Assembly (NCBI RefSeq): GCF_008065155.1
Contig: NZ_CP042819.1
Span: 496,001-560,000 of the forward strand
From: Octadecabacter sp. SW4
GTDB lineage: Bacteria; Pseudomonadota; Alphaproteobacteria; Rhodobacterales; Rhodobacteraceae
Direction: 5' to 3'
Length of the DNA stretch: 64,000 nt
Shown: positions 1 to 8,627 of the stretch, in pieces
Numbering within the stretch: position 1 is the stretch's first letter
Layout: each line of letters opens with the position of its first letter
Translations under genes and position numbers: made by a program
Notes under the pieces: generated by a model
Seen by the model: only the letters and a program-made list of their open reading frames with translations
Told to the model about the DNA's origin: nothing
The model's database searches: none

Positions 1-2594
1 CCGAGGCCAACCAGACCTTTCCCGCCGGAGAAGTCTCGGCGCTGGATCGCACGCTCTCTGTTACCGCAGGGCAAACGTTGCGCGGCCCGACCGATATCGG
101 GCTGTTGCAACTGACCGCCCGCGACGGGCGCCCGGTCTATGTGCGCGATGTGGCTGACATCGTTGTCGGAGCTTCCCCAGTCGAGGCCCGCACATGGACG
201 ATGACCCGCGAAGAAGGCGAAACCGAATGGGCGCAGCTGCCCGCGGTGACACTGGCAATCGCCAAGCGTGAAGGCGCAAACGCGGTTGTCGTGGCCGAAA
301 GCATCCTCGAACGACTGGAACTTTTGCGCGGTGAGTTGATCCCCGAAAACGTAAATGTCGAAATTACCCGCAATTACGGTGAGTCGGCCGATGAAAAGGC
401 CAATGAGCTCCTGTTCCACCTGGTTCTGGCGACGGTGTCGATCGTGGCACTGGTGACGGTGGTCATCGGCTGGCGCGAAGGTATCGTGGTGGCCATTGTC
501 ATCCCCACCACGATCCTGCTGACGCTGTTTGCCTCGAACCTGATGGGCTATACCATCAACCGGGTCTCGCTCTTTGCGCTGATCTTTTCCATCGGAATCC
601 TGGTCGATGACGCCATCGTGGTGATCGAAAACATTGCCCGGCACTGGGGCATGCGCGACGGGCGACCACGGGTGACCGCGGTGATCGAGGCGGTGGCCGA
701 GGTCGGCAACCCCACCATCGTTGCCACGCTGACGGTGGTCGCGGCGCTGTTGCCGATGCTCTTCGTATCGGGGTTGATGGGCCCCTATATGGGGCCGATC
801 CCGGTCAATGCATCGGCGGCGATGATCTTTTCCTTCTTTGTCGCGGTGATTCTGACCCCTTGGCTGATGCTGAAAATCGCCGGGCGTGACGGGGCCGATG
901 CTGACGCTGATGCGCATGATCACGAAAACGAGGGCCTGTTGGGGCGGCTGTTCCGTCGCGTGGCGACCCCGGTAATCGCCAGCCGCTGGCGGGCCGGGCT
1001 GTTCCTGATCGTCGTGTTGGCGATGACAGGGGCCTCGATGACGCTGTTCTTTGACCGCACGGTGCGGGTCAAGCTTCTGCCGTTCGACAACCGATCCGAG
1101 TTTCAGATCATACTCGACATGCCCGAGGGGACCAGCCTGGAACGGACCGAACGGGTGCTGACCGAGGCTGCGAACCGGCTGGCCGCCTTGCCCGAGGCAA
1201 CGTCGATACAGCTCAATGCGGGCACCGCGGCGCCGTTCAATTTCAATGGCCTGGTGCGCCATTATTACCTGCGCAACCGCCCCGAGATGGGTGACTTGCA
1301 GGTCAACCTGCTGCCCAAGGATGACCGCGAGCGGGTCTCGCACGAGATCGCTCTGGCGGCCCGCGACATTCTGGCCGGGATCGAGCTGCCCAAGGGCGGA
1401 TCGTTCCGGGTTGCCGAGGTGCCGCCGGGGCCCCCTGTCTTGGCCACGCTTCTGGCCGAAATCTACGGGCCCGACGCCGAGACCCGCCGCGCGGTCGCCC
1501 GCGAGGTGCGCGCCGCTTTCGAGGAGGTACCCTATGTCGTGGATGTAGAGGACAGCTTTGGCCTGCCCCGCCCGCGCCTGCGCCTGGCCATCGATCAGGA
1601 CAGCCTCGAGTATTTCCAGGTCCGCCAGAGCGATGTCTATGGCACTATCCGAGCGCTGTTCGATGGGGTGCCCGTTGGCTATTCCTATCGCGGCGAGGGG
1701 CGCGACCCGGCCGAGATCCGGGTGGCGTTGCCGCGTTCGGAACTGAGCTGGTCCGAGCGACTGAGCTCGACCCCGGTGCCGGCCAACCTGCTGCCCGGAG
1801 CGCGCGGCGTTGTCGAATTGGGCGATGTCGTCACCGTGAGCGAAGAGGAGGGCAGCTATCCGATCTACCGCCGCAACGGGCGCTATGCCGAGATGGTCAT
1901 GGCCGAGCTGGCCGGAGATTTCGAGGCCCCGATCTATGGCATGATCGAGGTGCAGCAGGCGCTGGACGCGCGGTCCTGGTCCGAAGACGTGCCGCGCCCC
2001 GAGATTCGCTATGCCGGGCAGCCCGAAAGCGACGCCGAACCCACACTTTTGTGGGATGGTGAATGGGAGGTCACCTATGTCACTTTTCGCGACATGGGGG
2101 CGGCTTTTGCCGTGGCCATCCTGGCGATCTATGTGCTGGTGGTGGCGCAGTTCGGGTCGTTCCGGGTGCCATTGGTCATCCTGACGCCGATCCCGCTGAC
2201 CTTTATCGGCATCGTCTTTGGCCATTGGCTGTTCAACGCCGCCTTTACCGCCACCTCGATGATCGGCTTCATCGCGCTGGCAGGCATCATCGTGCGCAAT
2301 TCGATCCTGCTTGTGGATTTCATCCGGCATGGGGCGATCGAGGGCGAGCCTTTGCACGAGACGCTGCTGCGTGCTGGCGCGATCCGCTTCAAACCGATCC
2401 TGCTGACCGCCATTGCCGCGATGATCGGGGCTTCGGTCATCCTGACCGATCCGATCTTTCAGGGCCTGGCCATTTCGCTTTTGTTCGGGCTGGCCTCGTC
2501 AACTTTGCTGACGGTATTGGTGATCCCGGCCATCTACGTGGTGTTCAAGAATGCCGACGCGCCCTATCGACCGAAAGAACCCGAAGCGATCTAA
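1..2594 (+). CDS. RND efflux permease, 3' part (5' end outside window)
   Basis: Inner-membrane proton-driven efflux pump subunit of the AcrB/CusA superfamily. The frame is open from base 3, so the gene starts before the window; about 863 residues remain of a family that usually has 1000 or more. Seen: a transmembrane block near bases 400-880 with the motif GILVDDAIVVIEN (the charged residues of the proton relay region), a periplasmic porter section, and a second transmembrane block near 2090-2560 ending in a short cytoplasmic tail. The missing part is the N-terminal membrane helix and the first porter domain. The substrate cannot be told. The membrane-fusion partner is presumably upstream. 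Confidence 0.93.
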   Translation, partial: EANQTFPAGEVSALDRTLSVTAGQTLRGPTDIGLLQLTARDGRPVYVRDVADIVVGASPVEARTWTMTREEGETEWAQLPAVTLAIAKREGANAVVVAESILERLELLRGELIPENVNVEITRNYGESADEKANELLFHLVLATVSIVALVTVVIGWREGIVVAIVIPTTILLTLFASNLMGYTINRVSLFALIFSIGILVDDAIVVIENIARHWGMRDGRPRVTAVIEAVAEVGNPTIVATLTVVAALLPMLFVSGLMGPYMGPIPVNASAAMIFSFFVAVILTPWLMLKIAGRDGADADADAHDHENEGLLGRLFRRVATPVIASRWRAGLFLIVVLAMTGASMTLFFDRTVRVKLLPFDNRSEFQIILDMPEGTSLERTERVLTEAANRLAALPEATSIQLNAGTAAPFNFNGLVRHYYLRNRPEMGDLQVNLLPKDDRERVSHEIALAARDILAGIELPKGGSFRVAEVPPGPPVLATLLAEIYGPDAETRRAVAREVRAAFEEVPYVVDVEDSFGLPRPRLRLAIDQDSLEYFQVRQSDVYGTIRALFDGVPVGYSYRGEGRDPAEIRVALPRSELSWSERLSSTPVPANLLPGARGVVELGDVVTVSEEEGSYPIYRRNGRYAEMVMAELAGDFEAPIYGMIEVQQALDARSWSEDVPRPEIRYAGQPESDAEPTLLWDGEWEVTYVTFRDMGAAFAVAILAIYVLVVAQFGSFRVPLVILTPIPLTFIGIVFGHWLFNAAFTATSMIGFIALAGIIVRNSILLVDFIRHGAIEGEPLHETLLRAGAIRFKPILLTAIAAMIGASVILTDPIFQGLAISLLFGLASSTLLTVLVIPAIYVVFKNADAPYRPKEPEAI

Positions 2595-2623
2595 GAGTCC
2601 GATTCAAAACTAACCCTGCCTTT

Positions 2624-3001
2624 TCATTGCTTTGCGAGATGGCGAGTGACGCGGCGAATCCGGGAGATTATCACCCACGTCTTGGCGCTGACGCTGGATT
2701 TTCCCCGGTCCTTTGACAATCGGCGGCACCGCCCCACCCATGCGCGGGTGCGCTCGACAACGCAACGGCGGGGCAAGGCCTCCCGACCGTTTGCGGCGTC
2801 GAAGCGTTTGACGATCTGCACGGTCCTGCGCCCGATCGCCTTCAGCGGTCATGCAATTTGGCGTATCCGCGTTGGCGAAAATGTGGCGCAGCATCGGTAA
2901 CGCGCGGCGACAGCTTTGAGCACATCCGGCGCGCCGTCACGCGCGCGGATCCCGGCGCTGTGGACCTTGCGGCCAACAGCACATCCGATGAGCTTGCGCA
3001 T
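2624..3001 (-). pseudogene. IS5-family transposase C-terminal remnant (frameshifted)
   Basis: Read on the minus strand, three pieces in different frames line up with the end of an IS5-type DDE transposase. First comes VGRKVHSAGIRARDGAPDVLK (2860-3001; family pattern VGLKVHxAxIQDRDGAPxVL), then LRHIFANADTP, then LPRRCVVERTRAWVGRCRRL and the end at 2624. The catalytic Glu region (VERTxAWLGRxRRL) is recognisable, but the frame is broken near 2830-2880 and the N-terminal half is absent. It sits between the RND gene and a truncated oxidoreductase, in line with an old insertion that helped rearrange the region. Terminal repeats could not be identified with confidence. Confidence 0.72.
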
Positions 3002-3072
3002 GGGGGGGCTCCTGTCAGTGTGTTTTGGATGGCGAGGCGCAGTGCCGGGGTGCGGCCGACCCAAGCTGCGCC

Positions 3073-3759
3073 TCACCTCAGCGCGAACGCTTCCGTGTGG
3101 ATGTTCTTGCGGCTCACACCTTCTTCTTTCAGGCCTTTCATCAGGCCCTCGATCATGGGTTTCGGCCCGCACATGAAGTATTCATAGGTGTCAAGCGGAT
3201 CGGGCAAATTTTCCCTCATCTTGTCGGTGCGTGCAAAGTTGCCTTCCTCCGAAAAGAGCGGGATCAGCGTGATATTGCCCAGCTCGGCAGCGCGTGCCTT
3301 CAACTCATCCAGAAAGATCGCATCCTGTTTCTCGCGCGCCGCATAGACCAGGTGGATCTGCCGGTCGTCGCCCGGCTGCATCGCGCGCAGTTTCGACGCG
3401 AAGGGCGTCAGGCCAATGCCACCCGCGAGCCAAATCTGCTTCTTGCCAGCCGTTTTCGCCGCATCGAAGCGCCCGTAGGGGCCGCGGACCATGACGTCGC
3501 GGCCCGGTTGAAGCTCCTCGCGCACCTTGCGGGTCCAGTCACCCAGAACTTTCATGGTGAAGCGCAACCGATCCTCGCCCGGCGCACTTGAGATCGTGAA
3601 CGGATGCGGCTCCGACCACCCCTTGCCCTGCACCTCGACAAAGGCGAACTGGCCGGGCTTGAAGTCGATCATATCCGCGACCGGCTTCAAAACCACTTCG
3701 GTGGCACGCTCCAGAGCGTTCACAGCCTCAACCGTGAACCGCACCGCCGCGCGCCTCAT
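3073..3759 (-). CDS. Ferric-reductase-like FAD/NAD(P)-binding domain protein, N-terminally truncated
   Basis: About 228 residues matching the cytoplasmic half of ferric-reductase/NADPH-oxidase-like proteins. Seen: an FAD-binding barrel with EPHPFTISSAP, a GPYGRF turn, the NAD-site motif GGIGLTPF, and CGPKPM near the C-terminus. Full-length relatives have about 200 extra N-terminal residues with a haem-binding ferric-reductase membrane domain; none are present here. The ATG at 3759 (or 3777) falls inside sequence that reads as carB on the other strand, so the start is probably accidental and the gene a fragment. If expressed, it would be a soluble flavin reductase domain without its haem partner. 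Confidence 0.7.
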   Translation of the reverse strand: MRRAAVRFTVEAVNALERATEVVLKPVADMIDFKPGQFAFVEVQGKGWSEPHPFTISSAPGEDRLRFTMKVLGDWTRKVREELQPGRDVMVRGPYGRFDAAKTAGKKQIWLAGGIGLTPFASKLRAMQPGDDRQIHLVYAAREKQDAIFLDELKARAAELGNITLIPLFSEEGNFARTDKMRENLPDPLDTYEYFMCGPKPMIEGLMKGLKEEGVSRKNIHTEAFALR

Positions 3760-4429
3760 GGCTGGTGAGCCGCTCACAAACTTCCCGCTGCGCGAACCCT
3801 ATCCGCACGCCGAAGACCCAATGACGGTCCTCCCGCTGGGCGATGCCTTCACCCTCGCCGACCCGAAAACCCCGTGGTTCTCCGTCAAGGAGGCCGTGCT
3901 GCCTTTCGCCCGCTTCCCCGGTGTCGACACGATCCTGGGGCCCGAAATGCGCTCCACCGGCGAGGTCATGGGCTGGGCGCGCAACTTTGGCCGCGCCTTT
4001 CTCAAGGCGCAGATGGGCGCGGGCGTGGATCTGCCCACATCCGGCATGGCCTTCCTGTCGATCAAGGACGCCGACAAAGGCCCGCTGATGAGCGAGGCCG
4101 CGCAAATCCTCACCGACCTTGGCCTGACGCTGTGTGCCACCCGCGGCACCGCGGCCTGGCTGCACGAACAGGGTTTTGAGGCCGAAGTGGTCAACAAGGT
4201 CTACGAGGGCGGCCTGACCGTCGAAGACCGCCTCAAGGACGGGCACATCGCCATCGTCATGAACTCCACCGAAGGCTCCGCCGCGATTGAGGACAGCCGG
4301 AGCATCCGCGCCGTCGCCCTGTATGACCGCATCCCGTATTACACCACCGCCGCAGGATCACACGCCGCAGCACTGGCAATGAAAGCACGGGTCGAGGGCG
4401 AGGTTGGGGTCAGGGCGTTGCAGGGGTAA
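3741..4429 (+). pseudogene. carB C-terminal fragment (carbamoyl-phosphate synthase large subunit)
   Basis: The reading frame ending at 4429 encodes the last 225 or so residues of the roughly 1100-residue carbamoyl-phosphate synthase large chain. Recognisable pieces are AARLMAGEPL, the segment FPGVDTILGPEMRSTGEVMG, FLSIKDADKGPL, the MGS-like allosteric domain with ATRGTAAWL, and the end ALYDRIPYYTTAAGSHAAA. Both ATP-grasp modules are absent, so it cannot act as a synthase. Upstream of about 3741 the same frame runs antisense to the oxidoreductase. A complete carB is expected elsewhere in the genome; this is probably a partial duplication or rearrangement product. Confidence 0.82.
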
Positions 4430-4805
4430 TACCCGCCCCGCTGCCCACAGGCACCATGCAAGCCGGGTATCGCCAGCCCTTCGGGCCAGTCTGGCGATGC
4501 CCGGCGCCTTTGGCTTCTTTCCGGGCTAAGCGCGCGCCTACGTTGGACAAGCCAATGAGCATCGCTTGATTGTCTGCTTTGCGGACTTTACCGCCTTTCG
4601 CAGATGCGGCCAATGCTGATGCAGCATTTCATCGCAGCTGCAGCAACGCGCATTTTACAGTGAAGCGAAATTCACCAAACCAGCCGTTCGGGGTGCTGGG
4701 ATTGGCCCTATTCTCGAACGAGCGATAATCCGAACCGTCAATCTGGATCAACTCAACAAAACATACGCGGCGCAATCGAGGTTGATGGCGCGTCTGCTGA
4801 TATTT

Positions 4806-4885
4806 GCGTCAGGGCCAGTTGCCACGGGCGCTGGCGATGCCGTGGCTTGCTCCGGTGACGAGCGCTGACTGCCTGCTGAGCTCTA
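4806..4885 (-). pseudogene. Possible vestige of a short-chain dehydrogenase start
   Basis: Minus-strand reading of this stretch gives IELSRQSALVTGASHGIASA, which matches the N-terminal nucleotide-binding signature of SDR enzymes (TGASxGIG), with ATA where an ATG might have been. It is followed at once by a stop. Only about 25 residues are recognisable. The rest of the 4430-4903 gap (474 bases downstream of the carB fragment and of the lpdA stop) shows no gene, RNA or repeat that I can identify. Confidence 0.3.
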
Positions 4886-4903
4886 TAGAAGTGCCAAGCG
4901 AAG

Positions 4904-6283
4904 TCACAGATCGGTTAGCGTGCCGAGGGCGCGTTCTGCCGTGAAGCCTACGGTTTCGGAAAGTGTCGGGTGTGCATGCACTGAAAGCGCCACGTCTTCG
5001 AGTGTTGCGCCCATCTCCATAGCCAGTACACATTCTGCCAAAAGCTCTCCGGCATTTCGACCCACGATGGTCGCGCCAAGCAGGCGCTGGGTTTCGGGGC
5101 AATAGACCAGTTTGGTCAGCCCATCGCCCCCACCCGAGGCCAGATTCCGCCCGCTCGCAGCCCAGGGGAAGCTGGCAACTCTGTGATCGACGCCCCGGTC
5201 CTTGGCCTGTGCCTGTGTCAGGCCAGCCCAAGCCAGTTCGGGGCTGGTGTAGGCAACCGAGGGAACAAGGTCGGTATCCAAGGCCGCGGCGTGGCCCGAG
5301 GCGACCTCGGCGGCGACGTGGCCTTGATGGGTGGCGCGATGTGCCAACATCGGGTTGCCGGTGACATCGCCGATCGCAAAAATGCCATCAACATTCGTGC
5401 GGCAAGAGACATTCACTGGAATAACACCGCGGTCGTCAATCTCGACGCCAGCGGCCTCTGGGGCGACTTGCGGCCCGTTGGAACGACGTCCCACCGCCTG
5501 GATCGCCGCATCCGCCTTGATCTTCCCGTCGTACCCACCATCGCAAGATAGCGTCAGCGCGGCTTTGGTGGCTTTGACCTCGGTCACTTTTGTGCCTGTG
5601 TGGATTGTAACCCCCTCCGTCTCCAGAGCGGCACGCAGAATCGCCACGGCTTCTGCATCGGCGCCGGGGGCGATCTGGTCCATGAGCTCGATGACAGTCA
5701 CCTTGCTGCCGAGTGCGGCATAGACCGTGGCCATTTCCAGCCCGATGATCCCGCCGCCCACGATGGCGAGCGCCTTGGGCACGTCACTGAGTTCAAGCGC
5801 ATCGGTAGAGTCCCAGATGCGATCGTCTTCGGGCCAACCGGGCAGGCGCACAGGGGCGGAGCCCACAGCGATCACGGCCTGATCGAAGGTCCAGGCGGTG
5901 CCGTCAATCTCAAGGCTCTTATCGCCGGTGAATTGTGCCGTGCCACGAATGGTCTGGACCTTTCGCCGCTTGGCAAGGCCAACGAGGCCCGTGGTCAGCT
6001 GCTCGACAATGCTGTCTTTCTTCGCGCGCAACTTGTCTAGATCCACGGACACACGGCCGGTAGATATACCCCAGTCGTCCCCGTGGCGGGCCTCGCGGAT
6101 CACTTCGGCGGCATGCAAGAGGGCCTTGGACGGGATGCAGCCAACATTCAGGCAAACCCCGCCAAGTGTTGCGCGTGGGTCGACCATGACGACTTTGCGC
6201 CCCAGATCAGCGGCGCGAAAGGCGCAGGCATACCCACCGGGGCCTGCGCCCAGAACGATGAGGTCGGCGTGGTTGTCAGACAT
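4904..6283 (-). CDS. lpdA: Dihydrolipoyl dehydrogenase (E3)
   Basis: FAD enzyme that reoxidises dihydrolipoyl groups with NAD+ in 2-oxoacid or acetoin-type dehydrogenase complexes. It has 459 residues, normal for the family. Seen: the N-terminal FAD fold GAGPGGYACAFRAADLG, the redox disulfide in GGVCLNVGCIPSKAL, the NAD fold VGGGIIGLEMA, the FAD motif AIGDV, and the C-terminal dimerisation domain with HAHPTLSE carrying the catalytic His-Glu pair. It starts at ATG 6283 after a GGGGG-rich ribosome site, 9 bases after the E2 stop, and is the last gene of the leftward operon. It is therefore likely the dedicated E3 of this complex. Confidence 0.95.
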   Translation of the reverse strand: MSDNHADLIVLGAGPGGYACAFRAADLGRKVVMVDPRATLGGVCLNVGCIPSKALLHAAEVIREARHGDDWGISTGRVSVDLDKLRAKKDSIVEQLTTGLVGLAKRRKVQTIRGTAQFTGDKSLEIDGTAWTFDQAVIAVGSAPVRLPGWPEDDRIWDSTDALELSDVPKALAIVGGGIIGLEMATVYAALGSKVTVIELMDQIAPGADAEAVAILRAALETEGVTIHTGTKVTEVKATKAALTLSCDGGYDGKIKADAAIQAVGRRSNGPQVAPEAAGVEIDDRGVIPVNVSCRTNVDGIFAIGDVTGNPMLAHRATHQGHVAAEVASGHAAALDTDLVPSVAYTSPELAWAGLTQAQAKDRGVDHRVASFPWAASGRNLASGGGDGLTKLVYCPETQRLLGATIVGRNAGELLAECVLAMEMGATLEDVALSVHAHPTLSETVGFTAERALGTLTDL

Positions 6284-6292
6284 TGGCGCCCC

Positions 6293-7171
6293 CTAGACCA
6301 TGATCCGGCGCGGATCCGCGATCAGCCCCGCAAGGTAACTGACGAAGCGGGCCGCATCGGCCCCGTTGATGGCGCGGTGGTCATAGCTCAGATCAAGCGG
6401 GACCATTGGCACGGGGCGCGGCGTGTCGCCCTCCCAGACTGTGACAGTTTCCGTGCGCGTAATGCCAAGAATGGCAACTTCGGGCGGGTTGACGATGGGC
6501 GTAAAGCCTATACCGCCAATGCCGCCCAGATTGGTGATCGTCATCGACGCGCCACCCATTTCATCCGGTCCTACCTTGCGGTTTTGCGCGCGTGTGGCGA
6601 GGTCGGAAATCTCTGTCGCGATCTGCCAAAGCCCTTTGCGGTCCACATCGCGCGCAACCGGAACCATGAGGCCATGGGCCGTGTCCACGGCGATACCGAT
6701 GTGAACATAATCCTTAAGTGTCAGGGTCTTGCCGTTAGGCGACAGCGACGCATTGAACCGTGGAAATTCACGCAACGCTCGCGCCAGCGCCTTAGCCTGA
6801 AACGCCAGCGCGGTCAGCTTGATGCCGCGCGCCTGTGCCTCCGGTTTCAGTTCTTTGCGAAGCGCCTCGATGGCGGTGACATCGGCGCGATCATGGTGCG
6901 TGACCTGCGGGATAAGGGCATTGGCCGCGCCAAGGTTGGCGGCGGCCACTTGGGCAAAACGGCTCATCGGTTCTTCGGTCACGGGGCCGAACTGGTTGTG
7001 GTCCACATCCCAATAAGATGTGTGACCGGCTGGTCCGCCTACAGGTTTTCCGCCCTCCAGATCCTCACGCGCGATGGATGTGCGGCCCAGATCCTTGGCC
7101 AGTTTCTCAAGGTCGATACCCTTTTGGCGGGCAAGGGCACGAACCGACGGTGGTGCGGTGATGTCGCTCAT
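6293..7171 (-). CDS. Lipoyl-less 2-oxoacid dehydrogenase E2 (PSBD plus catalytic domain)
   Basis: Dihydrolipoyl acyltransferase core of 292 residues. The N-terminus holds a peripheral-subunit-binding domain (residues about 7-42, PPSVRALARQKGIDL) and the rest is the CoA-dependent acyltransferase domain. Active-site pieces are visible: MTITNLGGIGG with FTPIVNPPEVAILG, and SYDHRAINGADAARF, where His and Asn follow the DHRxxNG form known from some pyruvate E2 enzymes. There is no lipoyl domain, while ordinary E2 proteins have one to three at the N-terminus. The start at 7171 was chosen for its GGGGGCTGAT ribosome site just after the upstream stop. The lipoyl arm must come from the protein at 8628-9923. 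Confidence 0.9.
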   Translation of the reverse strand: MSDITAPPSVRALARQKGIDLEKLAKDLGRTSIAREDLEGGKPVGGPAGHTSYWDVDHNQFGPVTEEPMSRFAQVAAANLGAANALIPQVTHHDRADVTAIEALRKELKPEAQARGIKLTALAFQAKALARALREFPRFNASLSPNGKTLTLKDYVHIGIAVDTAHGLMVPVARDVDRKGLWQIATEISDLATRAQNRKVGPDEMGGASMTITNLGGIGGIGFTPIVNPPEVAILGITRTETVTVWEGDTPRPVPMVPLDLSYDHRAINGADAARFVSYLAGLIADPRRIMV

Positions 7172-7181
7172 ATCAGCCCCC

Positions 7182-8612
7182 TTACCAGCTGGCCGAAATG
7201 TACTGGGTTTCCATGAACTCAAGCATGCCTTCATGCCCGCCTTCGCGGCCAAGGCCGGATTGCTTGACCCCACCAAAGGGCGCAGCGGGGTCCGACACGA
7301 GGCCACGGTTCAAGCCAACCATGCCGTAATCGAGCCGTTCACAGACCTGTAGCGCACGCTTGAAGTCTTCAGAGAATACATAGGCGACAAGGCCGTATTC
7401 GGTGTCATTGGCCCGTGCGATGACCTCGTCCTGATCCGTAAAGGTTTGGATGGCGGCGACGGGGCCGAAGATCTCGTCGCGCACGCAATCGGCATCCACG
7501 GACACGTTGGACAGGACCGTGGGCGGGTAGTAGAAACCCTTGCCTTCGGGCGGGGTGCCGCCGCATTCGATTTTGGCGCCTTTTGCCACGGCGTCTGCGA
7601 CGAACTCCGCGACCTTGTCGCGCGTATCGGCATTCACAAGCGGGCCGACGTCAACGGTCGGGTCAGTGCCGTCCCCGACCTTGAGGGCCGACATCCGCGC
7701 GCTGAGGCGTTTGGTGAACTCATCCGCGATGCTTTCGTGCACATAGATGCGGTTGGCGGCGGTGCAGGCCTCGCCAAGGTTGCGCATCTTGGCAAGCATC
7801 GTTCCTTCGATGGCCGTGTCCATGTCGGCATCATCGAATACGATGACGGGGGCGTTGCCGCCCAGCTCCATCGCAGGTTTGAGGACCTGATCGGCCGCGC
7901 TTTTCAGTAGCTTCCGCCCGACACCGGTCGAGCCGGTGAAGCTGACGACCCGCACGCGGGGATCATGCAACATGTGGTCGACCAATGACCCCGTCTTGCG
8001 GCTTGGCAGTACGTTCACGAGACCCGCAGGAACGCCCGCCTCTTCCAGAAGGGGCATGAGGGCAAGCATGGTGAGGGGCGTTTCGGACGCAGGCTTGATG
8101 ATCACGCCGCAGCCCGCAGCCAGCGCGGGTGCGATCTTGCGGGTGCCCATCGCGGCGGGGTAGTTCCAAGGCGTGACCAGCACGGCGAGGCCCGCCGGTT
8201 TGTGTTGCACAACGATGCGCGCGCCAGAGGATGGGGCATGAGTGATCAGCCCGTCGGCGCGCACGGCCTCTTCGGCGAACCAGCGAAAGAACTCGGCGGC
8301 ATAGGTAGCCTCTCCTTTGGCGTCCACGCCTGCCTTGCCGTTCTCCAGCGTCATGAGGTGGGCGAACTCATCAAGCCGCTCGGTCATCAATTCCCACGCC
8401 TTACGGAGCACTTCAGAGCGCTGGCGCGGCGTGCGCGCGACCCAGTCCTTCATCGCGGCTTCGGCGGCGTTCAGTGCAGCGTCTGCATCGGCGATGTCGG
8501 CAGAGGCGACGGAGGCGAGAACCTCCTCGGTGGCAGGGTTGATGACGTCGAAACGTTCGCCCGAGGTGCCTTTGGTCCACGTGCCGTTGATGTAGAGATC
8601 GGTATATTCCAT
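7182..8612 (-). CDS. NAD(P)-dependent aldehyde dehydrogenase, succinate-semialdehyde type
   Basis: 476-residue aldehyde dehydrogenase that oxidises an aldehyde to its acid. Seen: TPWNYPAAM, the cofactor loop FTGSTGVGRKL, the general base in ELGGNAP, the catalytic Cys in NLGEACTAANRIYV, EIFGPV, and the C-terminal FGGVKQSGLGREGG typical of the succinate-semialdehyde group. It lies between the lipoyl protein (8628) and the E2 (7171), with about 10-15 base gaps, so it is co-transcribed with the complex. An aldehyde product of thiamine-dependent cleavage is a natural substrate, but the true substrate is not shown by sequence. Confidence 0.93.
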   Translation of the reverse strand: MEYTDLYINGTWTKGTSGERFDVINPATEEVLASVASADIADADAALNAAEAAMKDWVARTPRQRSEVLRKAWELMTERLDEFAHLMTLENGKAGVDAKGEATYAAEFFRWFAEEAVRADGLITHAPSSGARIVVQHKPAGLAVLVTPWNYPAAMGTRKIAPALAAGCGVIIKPASETPLTMLALMPLLEEAGVPAGLVNVLPSRKTGSLVDHMLHDPRVRVVSFTGSTGVGRKLLKSAADQVLKPAMELGGNAPVIVFDDADMDTAIEGTMLAKMRNLGEACTAANRIYVHESIADEFTKRLSARMSALKVGDGTDPTVDVGPLVNADTRDKVAEFVADAVAKGAKIECGGTPPEGKGFYYPPTVLSNVSVDADCVRDEIFGPVAAIQTFTDQDEVIARANDTEYGLVAYVFSEDFKRALQVCERLDYGMVGLNRGLVSDPAAPFGGVKQSGLGREGGHEGMLEFMETQYISASW

Positions 8613-8627
8613 AGGTGTCTCCGAGAC

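Noticed and set aside
6083..7216. Long plus-strand open frame opposite the E2 gene
   Set aside because: It is the antisense shadow of a clearly conserved gene, has no ribosome site and no recognisable domain; GC-rich codon use creates such frames.
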